Shown here: one piece after another, positions 26,391 to 37,997 of the stretch | Layout: the number at the start of each line of letters is the position of its first letter | Position numbering within the stretch: the stretch's first letter is position 1 | Assembly: GCA_002256005.1 (NCBI GenBank) | Contig: NKIQ01000001.1 | Location: 120,865 to 184,864 of the forward strand | Reading direction: 5' to 3' | Length of the DNA: 64,000 nucleotides | DNA from: Alphaproteobacteria bacterium PA4 | GTDB lineage: Bacteria; Pseudomonadota; Alphaproteobacteria; Sphingomonadales; Sphingomonadaceae | The notes under the pieces: generated by a model | Databases searched by the model: none | What the model was told of the DNA's origin: nothing | The model's input: the letters and a program-made list of their open reading frames with translations, nothing else | Made by a program: the position numbers and the translations under genes

Positions 26391-27932
26391 ATGACGATCC
26401 TCATCCCGCTGCTCGGTGACCAGCTGAGCCATGGCCTCGCGGCGCTGCGCGACGCCGACAAGGCCGATTCGGTCGTGCTGATGATGGAGGTCGGCGCTGA
26501 GGCGACTTACGTGCGCCATCACCAGAAGAAGATCGCCTTTCTGTTCAGTGCCATGCGGCATTTCGCGGCCGAGCTGCGCGCCGCGGGCTGGACGGTCGAT
26601 TATATGGCGCTCGACGATCCGGCCAATGGCCAGAGCTTCGATGCCGAGGTCGCCCGCGCCGCCACCCGCCATGCCGCCATCGCGATCGTCACCGTGGAGG
26701 GTGGCGAATGGCGGGTGCTGGCCAGCCAGCAGGGCTGGGGGGCGCTGACCGGCCTGCCGTGCCGCATCCTCCCCGATGATCGGTTTTTGACGAGCCGTGC
26801 CGATTTCGCCGATTGGGCGCGGGATCGCAAACGGCTGGTGATGGAGGATTTCTACCGGCTGATGCGCCGGCACACCGGCATATTGATGGACGGCATCACC
26901 CCCGCCGGCGGCCAGTGGAATTACGACGCCGACAATCGCAAGCCGCCGGCGAAGGGCATGGCCTATCCGCCGCCGCCAACCTTTGCGCCCGATGCGGTCA
27001 CCACGGCGGTGCTGACGCTGGTTGCCGACCGCTTCGGCACGCATTTCGGCGATCTGCTGCCCTTTGCCCGCGCCGTCACCCGCGAGCAGGCGCTGGCGGC
27101 GCTGGCCGATTTCATCGCCCGCCGCCTGCCGCGCTTCGGCGATTTCCAGGATGCGATGGTGGCGGGCGAAGACCATCTGTTCCACAGCGAGCTGTCGTCG
27201 CTGCTCAACTGCGGCCTGCTGTCAGCGCTGGAGGTCTGCCAGGCGGCGGAGGCGGCGTATCGCGCCGGCGCGGTGCCGATCAACGCGGCGGAAGGCTTCA
27301 TCCGCCAGATCCTCGGCTGGCGCGAATATGTGCGCGGCATCCACTGGATGGCCGGGCCGGACTATACGGCGCGCAACCATCTCGCCGCGACGCGCGACCT
27401 GCCGGCCTTCTACTGGACCGGCGACACCGACCTGCGCTGCCTCGCTGAAGCGATCGGCGCGACGCGGCGGCACGCCCATGCCCATCACATCCAGCGGCTG
27501 ATGGTGCTCGGCAATTTCGCCATGCTGGCCGGCGTCGATCCGGTGCAGGTCCATGAATGGTTCCTCGCCGTCTACGACGATGCCTATGAATGGGTGGAAG
27601 CGCCCAACGTCATCGGCATGAGCCAGTTCGCCGATGGTGGCCTGATGGGGTCAAAGCCCTATGCCGCTGGCGGTGCCTATATCAACCGCATGTCGGACTA
27701 TTGCCGCGGCTGCCGCTACGACGTGAAGCAGCGCACCGGGCTTAACGCCTGCCCGTTCAACAGCCTTTACTGGGATTTCCTCGCCCGCCACCGTGAGACG
27801 CTGGGCAAGAACCACCGCCTGTTGCGCATGTATGACGGCTGGGATCGCTTTGCGGCCGAGGAGCAGCGCGCCGTCCGCGCGCAGGCGGCGGGGTTCCTGG
27901 CGCGTTTGCCGGGCAAGGCGCCGCGATATTGA
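26391..27932 (+). CDS. Iron-sulfur bacterial photolyase/cryptochrome (PhrB-like, probable (6-4) type)
   Basis: This 513-residue protein belongs to the FeS-BCP branch of the cryptochrome/photolyase family. These proteins bind FAD, a lumazine-type antenna and a 4Fe-4S cluster, and repair UV (6-4) lesions or act in light sensing. The four predicted cluster ligands are Cys350 (DLRCLAEA), Cys438 and Cys441 (YCRGC) and Cys454 (LNACPFN). To my recollection these are the same residue numbers as the ligands of Agrobacterium PhrB. The N terminus MTILIPLLGDQLSHG is the family's Rossmann-like antenna domain. I chose the ATG at 26391 because this N terminus matches the family; a longer frame upstream would include the repeat at 26292-26329. 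Confidence 0.9.
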   Translation: MTILIPLLGDQLSHGLAALRDADKADSVVLMMEVGAEATYVRHHQKKIAFLFSAMRHFAAELRAAGWTVDYMALDDPANGQSFDAEVARAATRHAAIAIVTVEGGEWRVLASQQGWGALTGLPCRILPDDRFLTSRADFADWARDRKRLVMEDFYRLMRRHTGILMDGITPAGGQWNYDADNRKPPAKGMAYPPPPTFAPDAVTTAVLTLVADRFGTHFGDLLPFARAVTREQALAALADFIARRLPRFGDFQDAMVAGEDHLFHSELSSLLNCGLLSALEVCQAAEAAYRAGAVPINAAEGFIRQILGWREYVRGIHWMAGPDYTARNHLAATRDLPAFYWTGDTDLRCLAEAIGATRRHAHAHHIQRLMVLGNFAMLAGVDPVQVHEWFLAVYDDAYEWVEAPNVIGMSQFADGGLMGSKPYAAGGAYINRMSDYCRGCRYDVKQRTGLNACPFNSLYWDFLARHRETLGKNHRLLRMYDGWDRFAAEEQRAVRAQAAGFLARLPGKAPRY

Positions 27933-28001
27933 ACCACTTGGCTCGCGCCCCCGCGCTTCACCCGGGATGACTATGCGCGTGGATGCGCTACACACGCCAC
28001 A

Positions 28002-29075
28002 ATGCCCGCCATCATCCGCCTCGCGCTGACCGATTTTCGTTCGCACGCCGCGCTCGCCATCGCGGCGGCGCCGGGCGCCGTGGTCATCACCGGCGAAAAC
28101 GGCGCCGGCAAGACCAACATCCTCGATGCCATTTCGTTGCTCGGCCCCGGGCGCGGCCTGCGCGGCGCTTCGCTGTCCGATGCGGCGCGCAGCAGCGGCC
28201 CCGGCGGCTGGAGCGTGGCGGCCATGCTGGCAACCGATGGCGGTACGGTCGATATCGGCACCGGCACCGCCGCCAGCGCGCCCGAGCGCCGTATCGTGCG
28301 CATCAATGGCGCCGCCAGCACCTCGGCAACGCTGGGGGATTGGTTGGCGCTGGTCTGGCTGACCCCCGCCATGGATCGGCTGTTCGCCGATACGCCGGCG
28401 GCGCGGCGGCGCTTTCTTGACCGGCTGGTGCTGGCGCTGCACCCGGCGCATGGCCGCGAAACGCTGCGCTATGATGCGGCGATGCGGGCGCGCACCCGGT
28501 TGCTCACCGGCGATACCCCGGCCGATCCCTATTGGCTGGCGGCGCTGGAGGCGGCGATGGCCGAACATGGCGATGCCATCACCGCAGCGCGCACCGCCAC
28601 CGTCGCCGAACTGGCGCAGCGGCTGGCGACGGCGCCCGAGGGCCCGTTCGCGCGCCCGCTGCTGGCCCTGGGCGGGGCGGCGGTCGCCGATCTGGCCGCA
28701 GCGCTGGCCCGCAACCGCGCCGCCGATGCTGCTGCCGGCCGGGCGCTGATCGGCCCGCATCGCAGCGACCTCATCGTCACCCATGCCGCCAAGGGCGAGC
28801 CGGCGGCGCGCGGCTCCACCGGCGAGCAAAAGGCGCTGCTCATCGCCATCGTCCTCGCCCATGCCGAGCTGGTGGCGGAGCGCACCGGGCGGCCGCCGTT
28901 GCTGCTGCTCGATGAGGTCGCGGCGCATCTCGATGCCGATCGCCGGGCCGCGCTCTTCGCCCGGCTGGCAGCGACAGGATCGCAGGTGTGGATGACCGGC
29001 ACCGACACGGCGCTGTTCGACGCGGTGGGCGAAGCGACGCGCCTGCACATCGCCAATGGCGTGGTGCAGGCATGA
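28002..29075 (+). CDS. recF: DNA replication/repair protein RecF
   Basis: This 357-residue SMC-like ATPase helps load RecA at single-strand gaps with RecO and RecR. Visible motifs are the Walker [10 protein letters not shown] (residues 31-39), an ABC-signature-like [10 protein letters not shown] region, and a Walker [13 protein letters not shown] near residue 305. Length is normal for the family. The stop overlaps the next gene's start (ATGA), and gyrB lies two genes downstream, an echo of the common recF-gyrB neighbourhood. dnaA and dnaN are absent. Confidence 0.93.
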   Translation: MPAIIRLALTDFRSHAALAIAAAPGAVVITGENGAGKTNILDAISLLGPGRGLRGASLSDAARSSGPGGWSVAAMLATDGGTVDIGTGTAASAPERRIVRINGAASTSATLGDWLALVWLTPAMDRLFADTPAARRRFLDRLVLALHPAHGRETLRYDAAMRARTRLLTGDTPADPYWLAALEAAMAEHGDAITAARTATVAELAQRLATAPEGPFARPLLALGGAAVADLAAALARNRAADAAAGRALIGPHRSDLIVTHAAKGEPAARGSTGEQKALLIAIVLAHAELVAERTGRPPLLLLDEVAAHLDADRRAALFARLAATGSQVWMTGTDTALFDAVGEATRLHIANGVVQA

Positions 29076-29875
29076 GCCTGGCACGGCGGACTGCGCTGAC
29101 GCTGCTGCTGACGGGGCTGGCCGCCGCGCTGACGCTGGCGGGCCTGCAGGCCATCGGCCCCGACTGGACCCGCTTCCTGCCCGCCACCTGCCTGTCGACG
29201 CATTGCTTCTGCGAAGCGCCGCGCACCGGCGATCTGTTGCTGCAACCGGCCAACAGCTGGTCATCGTTCGGTTTTGTCGGCGTCGGCCTGTGGATCATGC
29301 TCGGCGGCGGCCGCCGGCCCGCCCGACCCTTTGCCGGGCCGGCGGCCTTATGGTTCGGCTTTACCGCCATCGTCATCGGGCTGGGCAGTGTCGCGCTGCA
29401 CGCCACGCTGACGCTCTGGGGGCAATTTGCCGATGTGCTGGGCATGTATCTGCTCGGTGCCTTCACCCTGGCCTGGGCGGTGCAGCGCTGGCGCGACCTG
29501 TCCCCGCGCGCCACCGCGGCCCTGTACGCGGCCGTGGCCACCGGGCTGATCGGGGCGCTGGCACTCTGGCCCGAAACCCGGCGCTGGCTGTTCGCCGTGC
29601 TGCTGGTCATCGCCATCGCGGTCGAATGGTGGCTGGCCCGGCCTCGGCGGCCCGATGGGCAACCCCGGCTGCTGCTGCTGGGGCTGGGCGCCAATGCGCT
29701 GGCCTTTGCCATCTGGATCGCCGACCAGACCGGCACGCTGTGCGACCCCGGCAGCCCCTGGCAGGGCCATGCCGCCTGGCATCTGCTCGGCGCGGTCGCT
29801 GTTGCCTGCAGCTATGCCTATTACCGCAGCGAAACCGCACGAAAGCCTCGCGTGTACGCGCGCGAGAGTCTATAG
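29072..29875 (+). CDS. Alkaline-ceramidase-like CREST family membrane hydrolase
   Basis: This 267-residue protein has about seven hydrophobic helices and the metal-site pattern of the CREST superfamily: Ser106-x3-His110, Asp121, and His233-x3-His237. The spacing Ser+4=His and His+11=Asp is the same as I recall for human ACER3, where these residues bind zinc and perform catalysis. An early acidic segment (CFCEAP, Glu48) and [10 protein letters not shown] match the family's calcium-site region. Alkaline ceramidases cleave ceramide to sphingoid base and fatty acid. The host lineage probably makes sphingolipids, so ceramide is a reasonable substrate, but this is inferred. The start overlaps recF by 4 bases, so it is probably co-transcribed with recF. 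The gene sits between recF and gyrB. Confidence 0.78.
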   Translation: MSLARRTALTLLLTGLAAALTLAGLQAIGPDWTRFLPATCLSTHCFCEAPRTGDLLLQPANSWSSFGFVGVGLWIMLGGGRRPARPFAGPAALWFGFTAIVIGLGSVALHATLTLWGQFADVLGMYLLGAFTLAWAVQRWRDLSPRATAALYAAVATGLIGALALWPETRRWLFAVLLVIAIAVEWWLARPRRPDGQPRLLLLGLGANALAFAIWIADQTGTLCDPGSPWQGHAAWHLLGAVAVACSYAYYRSETARKPRVYARESL

Positions 29876-32341
<2,466 letters not shown>

Positions 32342-32350
32342 GAGTCGATA

Positions 32351-32482
32351 ACTCCCTCCCCCCTGCGGGAGGGCGACTCGGCGCCAGCCGAGCGGGGTGG
32401 GGGTTACCCATGTGCCCACACGAGAACCCCCACCCCGCTCGCTTCGCGAGTCGCCCTCCCCGCAAGGGGGAGGGAGTTCCCT
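32351..32482. repeat. CTCCCTCCCC-family palindromic repeat
   Basis: This is about 130 bp with two long complementary arms. The left half carries CTCCCTCCCCCCTGCGGGAG, then GGCGACTCGGC and GAGCGGGGTGGGGGT. The right half carries ACCCCCACCCCGCTCGC, then GCGAGTCGCC and CTCCCCGCAAGGGGGAGGGAG. It is nearly identical to the copy at 60864-60988. It lies just after gyrB and could serve as an mRNA-end structure. Confidence 0.85.
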
Positions 32483-32492
32483 CCCCCAACGC

Positions 32493-32523
32493 AAAAGCGC
32501 GGCACCGGGGGCGGGTGCCGCGC
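32493..32523 (-). terminator. Rho-independent terminator of the urcA-family gene
   Basis: Arms GCGCGGCACC (32497-32506) and GGTGCCGCGC (32514-32523) are perfect 10-base complements. Read on the minus strand, the stem is followed by TTTT (32496-32493). It begins 29 bases past the stop of the minus-strand UrcA gene. Confidence 0.75.
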
Positions 32524-32551
32524 TTCGCGGGGGGAACGGGGAGCCGGTAAC

Positions 32552-32866
32552 TCAGCCCTTGATCGGCGCGGCCGACGCGATGGCGGCGCGGACGCAGCGG
32601 GCGGCTTCGGCGCGGGCGCGCAGGTCGCCGCTGCCATTGTCGCAGACCGTGCGGGCGGCCTGGCGGATGCGGGCGTCGAGCGCGTTGCGACCCTGGGGGT
32701 GAGCGAGGTTCAGGTCGGCGACGCTGACCAGCTGGGCGCGGGGGGCTTCGGCGGCAGCGGCCGGGGCGGTGGCGGTCAGCAGGCAGAGGCCGGCGCAGAA
32801 GACGGTGCCGATGGTGCCGATGACGGTGCGGGCGGTGCTGGCGGTGGTGAAGGTCGATGCGAACAT
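32552..32866 (-). CDS. UrcA family protein
   Basis: This 104-residue small exported protein has a hydrophobic leader to about residue 39 (LTATAPAAAAEA). It then has the UrcA-type core VSVADLNLAHPQGRNALDARIRQAARTVC, ending with a second cysteine in ARCVRAAIA; the two cysteines may pair. UrcA proteins are common in Sphingomonadales and Caulobacterales and have no defined function. The start at 32866 is supported by AAGGAG about nine bases upstream. It is a single gene with its own terminator. Confidence 0.82.
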   Translation of the reverse strand: MFASTFTTASTARTVIGTIGTVFCAGLCLLTATAPAAAAEAPRAQLVSVADLNLAHPQGRNALDARIRQAARTVCDNGSGDLRARAEAARCVRAAIASAAPIKG

Positions 32867-32979
32867 GGGGGCTGCTCCTTGACTGTTTGGAAGCGTCCGG
32901 CCCATCCGGCCTTCCATGCCAACAGCTTTGCAACAGCCGTGCCAACTGCCCGCGAGAAGATGAAATACAGTATATTCAA

Positions 32980-33008
32980 TTGGTTATGGCTTGGTGTCCT
33001 GTTACACT
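32980..33008 (+). promoter_or_regulatory. Candidate sigma-70-type promoter of the Rrf2 gene
   Basis: TTGGTT at 32980-32985 and TACACT at 33003-33008 are separated by 17 bases in an AT-rich patch that stands out from the GC-rich surroundings. The Rrf2 start is about 130 bases downstream, so the leader would be long. Nothing else in 32867-33138 looks like a gene. Confidence 0.35.
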
Positions 33009-33138
33009 AATACGACACGTCCGAATGAATTCCCGAAAGATGGGATTTTTCACCGCATATTGGCGTCACTCTGTCGCAATTTCCGGATGGTGGCATGCTT
33101 GCCGCCAAAGCCCGTGCGGTGCATAGACAGCCGCAGTC

Positions 33139-33564
33139 ATGCTCACCCAGCGTTCCCGCTACGCCTTGCGCGCCCTGATCTTCATTGCCCGCTCGGGCAG
33201 TATCGCGCCGGTGCCGATTTCGCTGATCGCCGCCGACCAGAAATTGTCGCGCAAATTCCTCGAGATCATCCTGCTCGACCTAAAGAATGGCGGCCTTGTC
33301 GAAAGCTTTCGCGGCAAGGCCGGTGGCTATCGCCTGGCGCGGCCGGCGACCCAGATCAGCTTTGGCGAGATCATCCGGCTGATCGAGGGGCCGCTGGCGC
33401 TGGTGCCCTGCGTGTCGGTCAGCGCCTATCAGCGCTGCGCCGACTGCTTCGAGGAATCGACCTGCGTCATCCGCAAGATCATGCTGACGGTGCGTGAGAA
33501 CACCGCTGCCATCCTCGATCACACCAGCCTGGCCGATCTGTCGCTGGACCGGGTCGCCGCCTGA
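33139..33564 (+). CDS. Rrf2 family transcriptional regulator, probably of sulfate uptake
   Basis: This 141-residue regulator has an N-terminal winged helix (LTQRSRYALRALIFIA; LSRKFLEIILLDLKNGGLVESFRGKAGGYRL) typical of Rrf2/IscR/CymR. Four cysteines cluster at residues 91, 100, 103 and 109 (PCVSVSAYQRCADCFEESTC). This is an expanded set compared with the usual three-Cys Fe-S site and could bind an Fe-S cluster or zinc. The gene lies directly upstream of sbp, and the intergenic region carries nested palindromes. Control of sulfate/cysteine supply is inferred from context, as for CymR-type proteins. Confidence 0.8.
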   Translation: MLTQRSRYALRALIFIARSGSIAPVPISLIAADQKLSRKFLEIILLDLKNGGLVESFRGKAGGYRLARPATQISFGEIIRLIEGPLALVPCVSVSAYQRCADCFEESTCVIRKIMLTVRENTAAILDHTSLADLSLDRVAA

Positions 33565-33597
33565 TTCCGCCCGGTGCGGCGAAGCCCAGCTTTAGCG

Positions 33598-33653
33598 TGT
33601 TGCAACGAAATCCTTATTGCCTAGTTTAATGCTAGGAATAAACTCGTTGCACA
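33598..33653. promoter_or_regulatory. Nested palindromes upstream of sbp: candidate Rrf2 operator/promoter
   Basis: The outer arms TGTTGCAACGA (33598-33608) and TCGTTGCACA (33644-33653) enclose inner arms TTATTGCCTAG (33614-33624) and CTAGGAATAA (33632-33641). Each pair is inverted with at most one mismatch or a one-base gap. The region is much richer in A+T than its surroundings and ends about 20 bases before the sbp start. A dimeric regulator such as the upstream Rrf2 protein is the obvious candidate to bind it. Confidence 0.5.
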
Positions 33654-33671
33654 AACAGCAAGGGGCCTATC

Positions 33672-34679
33672 ATGCGTTGGCTGATCCGTTCTGCACTTGC
33701 GGCTGGCGCGCTCGCAATGGCGCTGCCGACGCTCGCGGCGCCCGTCACGCTCCTCAACGTCAGCTATGATCCGACGCGTGAACTCTATCGCAGCGTCAAT
33801 GCCGGCTTCGCCCGCGACTGGCAGGCGAAGACCGGACAGGCGGTGACCATCAACCAGTCGCACGGCGGTTCCGGCAAGCAGGCACGCTCGGTGATCGACG
33901 GGCTGGAGGCCGATGTGGTGACGCTGGCCCTGTCCGGCGACATCGACGAGATCGCGGCGCGCAGCCAGCTGGTGGCGCCGAACTGGCAGGGGCGGCTGCC
34001 CTATAAATCGACGCCCTATTGGTCGACGATCGTGTTCCTGGTCAGGAAGGGCAATCCCAAGCAGATCCGCGACTGGGACGATCTGGTGAAGCCCGGCGTC
34101 AGCGTGCTCACCCCCAATCCCAAGACCGGCGGCGGCGCGCGCTGGAACTTCCTCGCCGCCTGGGGCTATGCCCAGAAGACGTATGGCACGCCCGCGGCGG
34201 CGCAGGATTTCGTGCGCAAACTCTATGCCCAGGTGCCGGTGCTCGATTCCGGCGCTCGCGGTGCCACCACCAATTTCGCCGAACGCGGTCTGGGCGATGT
34301 GCTGATCACCTGGGAGAATGAGGCGCAACTGGCAGCGCGCGAACTCGGTGCCGGCCGCTTCGAGATCGTCGTGCCGTCGGTGTCCATCCGCACCGAGCCG
34401 TCGGTGGCGGTTGTCGACAAGGTCGTCGATCGCCGCGGCACGCGCAAGGTGGCGGAGGCCTATCTCGCCTATCTCTACACGCCGGCGGCGCAGGAGCTGA
34501 TCGCCCGCAACGGCTATCGCCCACGCGATGCCGCGGTGGCGCAGCGCTATGCGGCGCGCTTCCCGCAATTGCAGCTGTTCGACATCGACAGGAACTTCGG
34601 CGGCTGGAAAAAGGCGCAGGCGACCTTCTTCGCCGATGGCGCCGTCTTCGACCGGATCTACACGCCCGGCCCGCGCTGA
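33672..34679 (+). CDS. sbp: Periplasmic sulfate-binding protein
   Basis: This is a 335-residue solute-binding protein for ABC sulfate import. The signal peptide ends near residue 23 (LPTLAAP). Conserved family segments include [65 protein letters not shown] and the [11 protein letters not shown] block. Length and motifs match Sbp/CysP. Its membrane and ATPase partners (cysTWA) lie 1.6 kb downstream, on the other side of an antisense permease gene, so sbp is probably transcribed on its own from the palindrome-bearing promoter. Confidence 0.93.
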   Translation: MRWLIRSALAAGALAMALPTLAAPVTLLNVSYDPTRELYRSVNAGFARDWQAKTGQAVTINQSHGGSGKQARSVIDGLEADVVTLALSGDIDEIAARSQLVAPNWQGRLPYKSTPYWSTIVFLVRKGNPKQIRDWDDLVKPGVSVLTPNPKTGGGARWNFLAAWGYAQKTYGTPAAAQDFVRKLYAQVPVLDSGARGATTNFAERGLGDVLITWENEAQLAARELGAGRFEIVVPSVSIRTEPSVAVVDKVVDRRGTRKVAEAYLAYLYTPAAQELIARNGYRPRDAAVAQRYAARFPQLQLFDIDRNFGGWKKAQATFFADGAVFDRIYTPGPR

Positions 34680-34683
34680 GGCG

Positions 34684-36144
34684 TCAATCGTCCTGCACCC
34701 GCAGCATCGCCGCCGCGCCCAGCACCATCATCAGCGCGGCGATGGCCATCGTCCACACGGGTTCGGTGGGGAAGAAGCCATGGATGATCGCCCCCATGAT
34801 CGTCGCCACCAGCAATTGCGGCAGCACGACGAAAAAGTTGAAGATCCCCATATAGATGCCCAGCTTCTGCGCCGGCAGCGTACGACACAATATGACATAG
34901 GGCATGGTCAGGATCGACGCCCAGGCGATGCCGACGCCGACCATCGGCAGCAGCAGCGCCTGCGGGTCGCGCAGCCACAGGATGCTGGCATAGCTGGCAG
35001 CGCCGATCAGCAGGCAGGCGATGTGCGTGCGGGGCGCCCCCAGCCGGCGGGCGACGCGCGGCAGCAGCAGCGAGGCGATGGCGGCGATGCCATTGTAGAC
35101 GGAAAACAGCACGCCGACCCAATCGGCGCCGTCATTGTACGCCTTGCTGGCGGTGTCGGTGCTGCCAAAGGCATATTGGGTGACGACCGGCGTCATGTAG
35201 ATCCACATGACGAACAGCGCGAGCCAGGTGCAGAATTGTGCCAGCGCCAGCCGCTTCATCTGTTCCGGCATCTGGGCGAGATCGCTGAGGATTTCGGCCA
35301 GCACACCCTGTCGACCGGCGGCGACGCGGCGGCGGTTGATGGTCTGTGCCAGCCCGAACAGCAACAGGCTGCCGCCGAGCACGTAGAGCTGCTTGTCGAG
35401 CCCCGCCACCGCCACCGCCGCCAGCACCGCGGCGCCGGCGAGCAGCCACAGCCCGCCATTGGCCGGCGCCACCAGCGGCGGATGCGCGGCGGCTTCGCTT
35501 TCGCCGGCGAAGGCGCGCAATTGTTCGGGCGAGTATTCGCGAGTGGTCAGCACCGTCCACAGCACGGCGAGGAAGATGCCGACGGCACCCACATAGAAGG
35601 AATAGCGCACCGACGGCGGCACCACGCCGACCGGGGCGGTGTTCTCCACCCCCGCCCAGGCCAGGACCGCCGGCGCCAGCGAGCCGACCACCGCCCCGGC
35701 GCCGATGAACATCGTCTGGATGGCATAGCCGGCGGTGTGCTGATCCTTGTCGACCATGTCGCCGACAAAGGCGCGGAACGGCTCCATGGTGATGTTGAGC
35801 GAGGCATCGAGCAGCCAGAGCAGCACTGCCGCCGTCAGCAGCACCGTCGCATGCGGCATGCCGAACAGTGCCAGCGAGGCCAGCAGCGCCCCGGCGAGGA
35901 AATAGGGCCGCCGCCGGCCGAAGCGCCCCCAGGTGCGATCGCTGAAATGCCCGACCAGCGGCTGGATCAGCAGGCCGGTCACCGGCCCCGCGATCCACAG
36001 AAAGGCCAGGCTGTCGACTTCGGCGCCCAGCGACTGGAAAATGCGGCTGACATTGGCATTCTGCAGGGCAAAGCCCAGCTGGATGCCGAAAAAGCCGAAC
36101 GAGATGTTCCACAGCCCGGCAAAGCCCTGATGCGGCTTCTTCAA
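34684..36144 (-). CDS. MFS permease of the SLC45/sugar-transporter type
   Basis: This 486-residue, roughly twelve-helix permease has the family segment LWNISFGFFGIQLGFALQNANVSRIFQ at the N terminus and the MFS loop GHFSDRTWGRFGRRRPYFLAG, as in sucrose/maltose-type SLC45 carriers of sphingomonads and Caulobacter. A cytoplasmic linker follows TM6 (REYSPEQLRAFAGESEAAA). It is convergent with sbp (4 bases between the stops) and divergent from cysT, splitting the sulfate uptake genes. A sugar substrate is inferred from family. No carbohydrate-use genes are adjacent. Confidence 0.8.
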   Translation of the reverse strand: MKKPHQGFAGLWNISFGFFGIQLGFALQNANVSRIFQSLGAEVDSLAFLWIAGPVTGLLIQPLVGHFSDRTWGRFGRRRPYFLAGALLASLALFGMPHATVLLTAAVLLWLLDASLNITMEPFRAFVGDMVDKDQHTAGYAIQTMFIGAGAVVGSLAPAVLAWAGVENTAPVGVVPPSVRYSFYVGAVGIFLAVLWTVLTTREYSPEQLRAFAGESEAAAHPPLVAPANGGLWLLAGAAVLAAVAVAGLDKQLYVLGGSLLLFGLAQTINRRRVAAGRQGVLAEILSDLAQMPEQMKRLALAQFCTWLALFVMWIYMTPVVTQYAFGSTDTASKAYNDGADWVGVLFSVYNGIAAIASLLLPRVARRLGAPRTHIACLLIGAASYASILWLRDPQALLLPMVGVGIAWASILTMPYVILCRTLPAQKLGIYMGIFNFFVVLPQLLVATIMGAIIHGFFPTEPVWTMAIAALMMVLGAAAMLRVQDD

Positions 36145-36324
36145 CGCGCGCGCCCCCCAAATGCCTTATGTCGTTGCGGCCACGCTGGCAGAGCCGGGCA
36201 GGGCCGACAAGAGCGTGCGCCGCCACCGCATACGTATAGCTGCGGCCTGGCGGTCACAGGCACCAAGTGTTCGTCCTGCCGCGCGCCGGTTGCGCCCGGC
36301 GCGCTGACGCGGCAGGGATAGGCC

Positions 36325-37164
36325 ATGCGAACCGGACTCCTCCAGCGCCGCGCCTCGATCTTGCCGGGATTCGGCCTGACCTTCGGGCTGACGCTGTTCA
36401 TGCTGTCGCTGGTCGTGCTGGTGCCGCTGTCGGCGGTGTTCCTGCGCGCCGCCAGCCTGCCGGCCGGGGAATTCGCCGCCGTCGCCCTGTCGCCGCGCGC
36501 GCTCGCCGCCTATCGGCTCAGCTTCGGCACCGCGGCGCTGGCGGCGGCGCTCAACACCGTTTTCGGCCTGCTCACCGCCTGGGTGCTGGTGCGCTATGAT
36601 TTTCCCGGCCGCCGCATCGTCTCGGCGCTGGTCGACCTGCCCTTTGCGCTGCCCACCGCCGTCGCCGGCATCGCGCTGACCGCGCTTTATGCCCCCAATG
36701 GCTGGCTGGGCGGGGCGCTGGCGGCATGGGGCGTAAAGATCGCCTTCACGCCGCTGGGCGTTGTCGTCGCGCTGATCTTCGTCGGCCTGCCCTTCGTCGT
36801 CCGCACCGTCGAGCCGGTGCTCGCCGATCTGGGGCCGGAGGTGGAGGAGGCCGCCGCCAGCCTCGGCGCCTCGCGGTTGCAGGCGTTCGGCCGCGTCATC
36901 CTGCCCGCCATCGCGCCAGCGCTGCTCACCGGCGCGGCGCTGGCCTTTGCCCGGGCGCTCGGCGAATATGGCTCGGTCATCTTCATCGCCGGCAATCTGC
37001 CGATGCGCTCCGAAATCGCGCCCCTGCTCATCGTCGTGCAGCTGGAACAGTTCAATGTCGGCGGCGCCACCGCGATTGCCGTCACCATGTTGCTGGCGAG
37101 CTTCGCGCTGCTCTTGCTCATCAACGGCCTGCAGGTCTGGCAGCGCCGGCGGATGGCGGCATGA
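36325..37164 (+). CDS. cysT: Sulfate ABC transporter permease CysT
   Basis: This 279-residue inner-membrane permease has six predicted helices. Visible motifs are [23 protein letters not shown] and the EAA loop [23 protein letters not shown] that contacts the ATPase. It pairs with CysW to form the channel for sulfate/thiosulfate import. The ATG at 36325 matches the family N terminus. The stop overlaps cysW (ATGA). Confidence 0.93.
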   Translation: MRTGLLQRRASILPGFGLTFGLTLFMLSLVVLVPLSAVFLRAASLPAGEFAAVALSPRALAAYRLSFGTAALAAALNTVFGLLTAWVLVRYDFPGRRIVSALVDLPFALPTAVAGIALTALYAPNGWLGGALAAWGVKIAFTPLGVVVALIFVGLPFVVRTVEPVLADLGPEVEEAAASLGASRLQAFGRVILPAIAPALLTGAALAFARALGEYGSVIFIAGNLPMRSEIAPLLIVVQLEQFNVGGATAIAVTMLLASFALLLLINGLQVWQRRRMAA

Positions 37165-37997
37165 AGACGGCCGTCACCGAGCCGCGCTGGCTGCGCTGGC
37201 TGCTCATCGCGCTGGCGCTGGGCTTTCTCGCGCTCAATCTGGCGCTGCCACTGATCGTCGTCTTTGCCGAAGCGTTTCGCAAAGGTGCCGACGCCTATCT
37301 CGCCGCCATCCGCGATCCGGAGGCGCTCACCGCCCTGCGGTTGACGCTGACCGTCGCCGCCATCGCCGTGCCGCTCAACATCGTCTTCGGCCTTGCCGCC
37401 AGCTGGGCCATCGCCAAGTTCGATTTCCGCGGCAAGGCGCTGCTGGTGACGCTGATCGACCTGCCCTTTTCGGTGTCGCCGGTCGTCGCCGGCCTGATCT
37501 ATGTGCTGCTGTTCGGCATGCAGGGCTGGTTCGGGCCGTGGCTGCGCGACCATGATGTGCAGATCATCTTCGCCGTGCCCGGCCTCGTCCTCGCCACCTT
37601 GTTCATCACCTTCCCCTTCGTCGCCCGCGAGCTCATCCCGCTGATGGAGGAGCAGGGGCGGGAGGAGGAGGAGGCGGCGCTGTCGCTGGGCGCCTCCGGC
37701 TGGGCGACGTTCCGGCGGGTGACGCTGCCCAATATCCGCTGGGGGCTGCTTTATGGCGTGCTGCTCTGCAACGCCCGCGCCATGGGGGAATTCGGGGCGG
37801 TGTCGGTGGTGTCGGGGCATATCCGCGGCAAGACCAACACGCTGCCGCTGCACATCGAAATTCTGTACAATGAGTATAATTTTGTTGCGGCGTTCGCAGT
37901 TGCAACCTTGCTGGCCGGGCTGGCATTGGTGACGCTGGTGGTGAAATCCTTCCTCGAATGGCGTTACGCCGAACAGCTGGCAGGGCATGGCGCATGA
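37161..37997 (+). CDS. cysW: Sulfate ABC transporter permease CysW
   Basis: This 278-residue permease is the partner of CysT. It has the [22 protein letters not shown] segment, the EAA-loop [26 protein letters not shown], and the C-terminal [26 protein letters not shown] block, all typical of CysW. It overlaps cysT and cysA by 4 bases on each side, so the three are translated as a coupled unit. Confidence 0.93.
   Translation: MKTAVTEPRWLRWLLIALALGFLALNLALPLIVVFAEAFRKGADAYLAAIRDPEALTALRLTLTVAAIAVPLNIVFGLAASWAIAKFDFRGKALLVTLIDLPFSVSPVVAGLIYVLLFGMQGWFGPWLRDHDVQIIFAVPGLVLATLFITFPFVARELIPLMEEQGREEEEAALSLGASGWATFRRVTLPNIRWGLLYGVLLCNARAMGEFGAVSVVSGHIRGKTNTLPLHIEILYNEYNFVAAFAVATLLAGLALVTLVVKSFLEWRYAEQLAGHGA

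Noticed and set aside
34528..36321. A 597-codon plus-strand frame opposite the SLC45-like permease.
   Set aside because: Its translation is rich in His/Gln/Arg/Gly as expected from antisense of a GC-rich membrane protein gene. The permease frame has clear helices and family motifs.
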